The notes beneath the pieces were generated by a model that worked only from the letters and a program-made list of their open reading frames with translations, was not told where the DNA came from and ran no database searches. A program made the position numbers and the translations under genes. From assembly GCF_031457805.1 (NCBI RefSeq), contig NZ_JAVDXI010000001.1, positions 248,001 to 312,000 on the forward strand: a DNA stretch of 64,000 bases, written 5' to 3'. This document shows positions 60,718 to 64,000 of this stretch, in pieces. The DNA comes from Caulobacter sp031457805. GTDB taxonomy: Bacteria; Pseudomonadota; Alphaproteobacteria; Caulobacterales; Caulobacteraceae. Position 1 is the first letter of the stretch. Every line of letters starts with the position of its first letter.

Positions 60718-61218
60718 TCAGGCCAGATTGATGTGCTGTTGGCGGCCGACATCCGGGGTATCGCCGGTCAGATTGGCCTTGGCGATCTCCCAGGCGAAGC
60801 GAAGGCCGCCCTTGGAGGCCCAGGTCTCGGCGTCGGTCAGGTCGAATCTCAGCAGCGTCAGGCTTGGGTCATCCTTGCCGCGCGGGAACCAGGCGGCGAC
60901 CATGGGATTCCAGTAGCGCTCAATGCGAGCGCGATCCTTGTCCTCGGTGAGGCGGCCGCCGATGCAGGCCTGATAGTCCTGATCCTTGGCCTGGATGATG
61001 AACATGGCCATGTCCTGGCCGTCACCCAGCGCCTGAATCAAGCCGTTGTCTTCGTTGGTGAAAAACCAAAGCGCGTTGTCTTCGGGCTCGGCGAAGGCGG
61101 TCATGGGCTGGAAGTGGTCGCCACGCGCGGGCACGCCGAGCATGCCGAACCGGACGTCGTCGATTTCTTTCCAGAGCCGGCGTTCGGCGTCTGCTCTGTC
61201 GTGAATAGCGTCTTGCAT
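60718..61218 (-). CDS. Pyridoxamine 5'-phosphate oxidase-like, general stress protein 26 type
   Basis: The 166-residue flavin-fold protein has the split-barrel pattern HFQPMTAFAEPEDNALWFFTN and MAMFIIQAKDQDYQACIGG, with RIERYWNPMVAAWFPRGKDDPSLTLLRFDLTDAETW. It belongs to the GSP26/PNPOx-related stress proteins that bind FMN or FAD. The promoter looks sigma-T (EcfG) dependent, and the ribosome site is inside a hairpin. Start at ATG 61218 by fit to the domain. Confidence 0.9.
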   Translation of the reverse strand: MQDAIHDRADAERRLWKEIDDVRFGMLGVPARGDHFQPMTAFAEPEDNALWFFTNEDNGLIQALGDGQDMAMFIIQAKDQDYQACIGGRLTEDKDRARIERYWNPMVAAWFPRGKDDPSLTLLRFDLTDAETWASKGGLRFAWEIAKANLTGDTPDVGRQQHINLA

Positions 61219-61225
61219 GGGAGGC

Positions 61226-61255
61226 CTTCCTTGCGATCGGGGAATCGCAAGGAAG
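61226..61255 (-). promoter_or_regulatory. 5' leader hairpin covering the ribosome site of the stress gene
   Basis: CTTCCTTGCGAT and ATCGCAAGGAAG form a perfect 12-bp stem with a 6-base loop. On the minus strand the 3' arm carries AAGGAAG, the Shine-Dalgarno seven bases before the ATG at 61218. Folding would block translation until heat or another factor opens it. Confidence 0.72.
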
Positions 61256-61280
61256 AACCAATGGCGCGGGCGGCGGTTCC
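61256..61280 (-). promoter_or_regulatory. EcfG/sigma-T-like promoter for the stress gene
   Basis: On the minus strand GGAAC-N16-GGTT (GGAAC at 61280-61276, GGTT at 61259-61256) matches the general-stress consensus GGAAC-N16/17-CGTT with one mismatch. It predicts a transcript starting just before the leader hairpin, 30-odd bases from the ATG. Confidence 0.7.
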
Positions 61281-61425
61281 TACGCCTCAGGTCTCGCGAC
61301 TTGTTCCTGGGAAAAGGAACGCGCGCCTGACCTGTTCCCACGCACAAGGTTCGCCGACTACCCTTGCGGCGTCCCTGCACGCTGCGGCCTTGGGATCGCA
61401 CCGCCGCGCGATCCCGCCGAACTGT

Positions 61426-62091
61426 CTATTTCGGCTTGGCGAAGGCGGAGGACATCCAGCCCCGCGCGCCGTTCTCGTCGTCCACTTCCATCCACACGCC
61501 ATTGCGCTGGCCCGTGGGGTAGATTGTGGCCCCGGCCTTGACCGTTCCGACAATCGTAGCCGTGGGGGAAGCAGCCCCCCGAAGGGAGACGTCCTGGGTA
61601 GTCGCCAGGAGATTGGGCGCGGCCGTCGCGCTCATCGTCGCCGGAACGGTGGCGGAGACGGGGGTCGCGGTCGGCGCGTTGGCGCATTTGCCTTGGTAGA
61701 GACCGCCCATCACTGCGCGCCGCTGCTGGGCGATCTGGATGTTTTGGGCCTCGCGCTGCGCCTTGGCGGCCGCTGCAGCCTTGGCCTGGGCCGCAGCGGC
61801 GTTGGCGAACGCGCCGAGCCCGGGCACGCGGCCCAAGGCGCCGCTATAGAGAGCGGCGTTGACCCCAAGGCTAGCGGCGGCTTCCGCACCGCGCGCAGCG
61901 CCCTCGGCGCTGGCGATGGCGGAGGTCGACAGGCCCATCAACTGGTCCATCCGCACCATCTCCGCGCTGATCTGCTCGCAGCTCATCGACACGTCCGTGG
62001 GGTAGCTCAGTTGCAGCGGCGCCTGGGCGTAGGCGGCCGTCGCGCTGAGGGCGAGGCTCAGCGCGGCGAAGGTGGCCAGGGTCTTGGTCAT
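61426..62091 (-). CDS. Secreted SH3-domain protein
   Basis: The 221-residue protein has a signal peptide (ATFAALSLALSATAAYAQAP), a central Ala/Gln-rich helical region (about 55-125, AAAAQAKAAAAAKAQREAQN) and a C-terminal SH3b-like domain (VSLRGAASPTATIVGTVKAGATIYPTGQRNGVWMEVDDE), ending RGWMSSAFAKPK. SH3b domains bind cell-wall peptides. The upstream Cys in SMSCEQIS and KGKCANA could pair. It is a stand-alone gene, unrelated in sequence to the SH3 gene near 31.2 kb. Confidence 0.85.
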   Translation of the reverse strand: MTKTLATFAALSLALSATAAYAQAPLQLSYPTDVSMSCEQISAEMVRMDQLMGLSTSAIASAEGAARGAEAAASLGVNAALYSGALGRVPGLGAFANAAAAQAKAAAAAKAQREAQNIQIAQQRRAVMGGLYQGKCANAPTATPVSATVPATMSATAAPNLLATTQDVSLRGAASPTATIVGTVKAGATIYPTGQRNGVWMEVDDENGARGWMSSAFAKPK

Positions 62092-62213
62092 GTTCAGCTC
62101 CCGAATGACGGAAGCCGGCGACCGTCTAAGCCCACCGCGGGCGGCCGGTCCGTCATAATGTGAACGACGGTATCCGGCGGCCGGCGGGGGGCCTATCCCC
62201 TGAACAGGGGGTG

Positions 62214-63347
62214 TCAGAAGCCCATCAGTCGGGCGTAGCGATCTCGATGGAAACTGGCCCCGCCGAAGAGAGCCTCGGTGACGCGGGCGCGCTTCATGTA
62301 GAGGCCGGCGTCATGGGCGTCGGTCATGCCGATGCCGCCGTGCATCTGGACCATCTCGTTCGACGCCAAATGGACCAGCTCGCTCGCCTTGGCCTTGGCC
62401 AACGACGCCAGTGCGCGGCTGTCGGCGCCGGCGTCCAAGGACTCAAGCGCGGCCTCGACGCAGGAGCGGGTCGTTTCGAGATCGGTGAACCACTTGGCGG
62501 CGCGGTGCTGAAGGGCCTGGAAAGTTCCGATGACCTGGCCGAACTGGGTGCGGGTCTTCAAGTAATCCAGGGTGATGTCGAAGGCGGCGCTGGCGCTGCC
62601 CAGCATCTCGGCGGCGAGGCCCGCATAGGCGCGATCGAGCGTCGGCTCCAGCACGGCCCAGCCCTTGTCGACCTCGCCGAGCACAGCGTCCGCGCCGACC
62701 TCGACGCCGTCGAAGACGATCTTGGCTGCGCCGCGCGAGTCGATCAACGACAGGTGCGAGCGACCAACGCCAGCAGCGTCGCCCGGCACGAGGAACAGGG
62801 TCAGGCCCGCTGTGTCGCCCGGCTGCCCGCTGGTGCGGGCCGCGACGATCAGCAGGTCGGCGGCTTCGCCGTCCAGCACCAGGGTCTTGGTTCCGTTCAG
62901 CACGTAGCCTGCGCCGCCCTTGGTCGCCGAGAGGGCGGTTCGGGCGGGTGCGTGATGAGCGCCTTCGTCGATGGCCAGGGTGGCGACAGCCTCGCCCGAA
63001 GCGATCTTGGACAGCCATGCCAGCTTCTGGGCGTCCGAGCCGCCCAGCTGCAAGGCCGAGGCGGCGATCATGGCGGTGGAGAGCAGGGGAGACGCGGCCA
63101 ACGTGCGGCCGGTCTCTTCCAGGATCAGCCCCAGGCCCAGATAGCCGAACGCGGAGCCATCATAGGCTTCGGGCACGATCACGCCGGCCCAGCCCATCTG
63201 GCCCATCTCGGCCCAGGCGGCGGGATCGAAAGTCTGCTTGGTCTTGCTGTCGCGCAGCTTGCGCAGGGCGCCGACGGGCGCGCTTTCGCTGGCCCAGCCC
63301 TTGGCGGCGTCGCGCAGCATCGTTTGTTCTTCAGTCAGGACGGCCAT
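62214..63347 (-). CDS. Acyl-CoA dehydrogenase family protein
   Basis: The 377-residue flavoenzyme has the ACAD fold: N-terminal helices (EEQTMLRDAAKGWASESAPVGAL), middle beta domain (KTLVLDGEAADLLIVAART ... DGVEVGADAVLGEVDKGW) and C-terminal helices with DYLKTRTQFGQVIGTFQALQHRAAKWFTDLE and MVQMHGGIGMTDAHDAGLYMKRAR. It lies 71 bases downstream of a second ACAD gene, the arrangement of heteromeric enzymes for steroid or branched acyl-CoA oxidation. Substrate unknown. Confidence 0.93.
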   Translation of the reverse strand: MAVLTEEQTMLRDAAKGWASESAPVGALRKLRDSKTKQTFDPAAWAEMGQMGWAGVIVPEAYDGSAFGYLGLGLILEETGRTLAASPLLSTAMIAASALQLGGSDAQKLAWLSKIASGEAVATLAIDEGAHHAPARTALSATKGGAGYVLNGTKTLVLDGEAADLLIVAARTSGQPGDTAGLTLFLVPGDAAGVGRSHLSLIDSRGAAKIVFDGVEVGADAVLGEVDKGWAVLEPTLDRAYAGLAAEMLGSASAAFDITLDYLKTRTQFGQVIGTFQALQHRAAKWFTDLETTRSCVEAALESLDAGADSRALASLAKAKASELVHLASNEMVQMHGGIGMTDAHDAGLYMKRARVTEALFGGASFHRDRYARLMGF

Positions 63348-63418
63348 GTTCAGGCTCCTCGAAAAGTCTTGGTCTCGGCGCGCCGTGCCGACGGCGCGCG
63401 CTGTTTGCTTTGCGGCGG

Positions 63419-64000
63419 CTACTGGTGGTCCAGAAGACCCAGGACGCGCTTGGCGACGACGTTGAGGTTGACCTCGCTGGTGCCGCCCTCGATCGAGTTG
63501 CCCTTGGCCCGCAGCATGGCGCGCGGGGCGGCCAGCTCTTCAGCGCTGAAGCCGTCGCCCTCCCAGCCCAGACCCTGCAGGCCCAGAGCCTCGACCAGCA
63601 GCTCGGTGCGCTCCTGGTTCATCTTGGCGGCGGCGTACTTGATGATCGAGACGGCGGCGCTTGGCCCAGAGCCCTGCTTGGACTCCGCCTCGGCGCGGCG
63701 CACGGTCAGCATGAAGGCGTGAGCGTCCATGGAGTGGGCCGCCAGGCGCGCGCGGAAGTCGCCGTCGGCGATCCGGCCTTCGCTGTCGACGCCGATCTCC
63801 TTCTTGGCCGCCTCGACGACCGAAAGACCGCCGCCGCCGCCGAAGCCCGAGGCGCTGATGTTCTGGCGCTCGTACTGCAGCAGACGCTTGGCGATATCCC
63901 AGCCGCCGTTGAGCTTGCCGACCAGTTGCTCCTTGGGGACCTTCACGTTGTCGAAGAAGGTCTCGCAGAAGGGCGACGAGCCGCTGATCAGCTTGATCGG
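63419..64000 (-). CDS. Acyl-CoA dehydrogenase family protein, C-terminal part (runs off the window)
   Basis: The frame is open from the window edge for 193 codons. It begins in the middle beta domain (FCETFFDNVKVPKEQLVGKLNGGWDIAKRLLQYERQ) and ends NLNVVAKRVLGLLDHQ. The C-terminal helices and SIEGGTSEVNLN fit an ACAD. It lies upstream of another ACAD on the same strand, so the pair may form one alpha2/beta2 enzyme. The N-terminal half is outside the window. Confidence 0.92.
   Translation of the reverse strand, partial: PIKLISGSSPFCETFFDNVKVPKEQLVGKLNGGWDIAKRLLQYERQNISASGFGGGGGLSVVEAAKKEIGVDSEGRIADGDFRARLAAHSMDAHAFMLTVRRAEAESKQGSGPSAAVSIIKYAAAKMNQERTELLVEALGLQGLGWEGDGFSAEELAAPRAMLRAKGNSIEGGTSEVNLNVVAKRVLGLLDHQ

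Overview
The window is a chromosomal segment of an alphaproteobacterium of the genus Caulobacter, very close to C. crescentus/vibrioides. This is judged from the high GC content, the gene order flgF-flgG-flgA-flgH / fliL-fliM-pflI-motE / zwf-pgl-edd-glk-lacI-type regulator-GH3, and a sigma-54 promoter plus a CtrA-like box in the flgF/fliL gap. Nothing looks like a prophage, plasmid or genomic island. No rRNA, tRNA, CRISPR array or complete IS element was seen.

Layout. 1-2.5 kb: ilvB and the start of ilvH (minus strand), with a GIY-YIG nuclease gene and a long inverted repeat wedged between them and an attenuator-like leader in front. 2.7-5.6 kb: pncC and miaA (minus), overlapping head to head with serB and a HAD phosphatase (plus). 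5.6-10.2 kb: a GGDEF/EAL c-di-GMP protein and a cupredoxin (minus), facing a DUF3034 outer-membrane protein and a secreted truncated globin (plus), with an FNR-like palindrome in the shared gap. 10.2-25 kb: Mrp ATPase, FadL porin, SDR dehydrogenase, a Dev-type ABC exporter, CNT nucleoside transporter, two GSTs, a thioesterase, a family-4-like UDG, a lipoprotein hydrolase and leucine dehydrogenase. 25-35.8 kb: small, secreted and regulatory genes, including an XRE/RTX pair, an SH3-peptidase gene broken by one stop codon, a CoxE-like VWA protein, and a GNAT/histone-deacetylase divergent pair. 35.9-39 kb: xseB-ispA-dxs, feeding isoprenoid synthesis. 39.3-49.2 kb: flagellar genes in two divergent operons. 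49.4-59.7 kb: Entner-Doudoroff upper pathway, glucokinase, LacI-type regulator, secreted beta-glucosidase and pyruvate kinase. 59.7-64 kb: Crp-family regulator, a stress-type flavin-binding protein with a sigma-T-like promoter, an SH3 protein and two acyl-CoA dehydrogenases.

How the genes work together. The sugar block forms one catabolic unit: the secreted GH3 enzyme releases glucose, glk/zwf/pgl/edd carry it to KDPG, and pyk ends glycolysis. Three related palindromes (TGACA-N4-TGTCA type) in front of zwf, the regulator and the GH3 gene suggest one local LacI-type regulon. The flagellar block combines a class II type operon (fliL, CtrA-like box) with a sigma-54 operon (flgF). The least described unit is the 5.6-10.2 kb cluster, which would link periplasmic copper and heme proteins to c-di-GMP turnover.

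Several start sites are embedded in RNA hairpins that would hide the Shine-Dalgarno sequence: both GST genes and the stress gene near 61.2 kb. Palindromic intergenic repeats of at least four families sit between convergent or unidirectional genes. All assignments come from reading the sequence and from memory of protein families; no database search was run.
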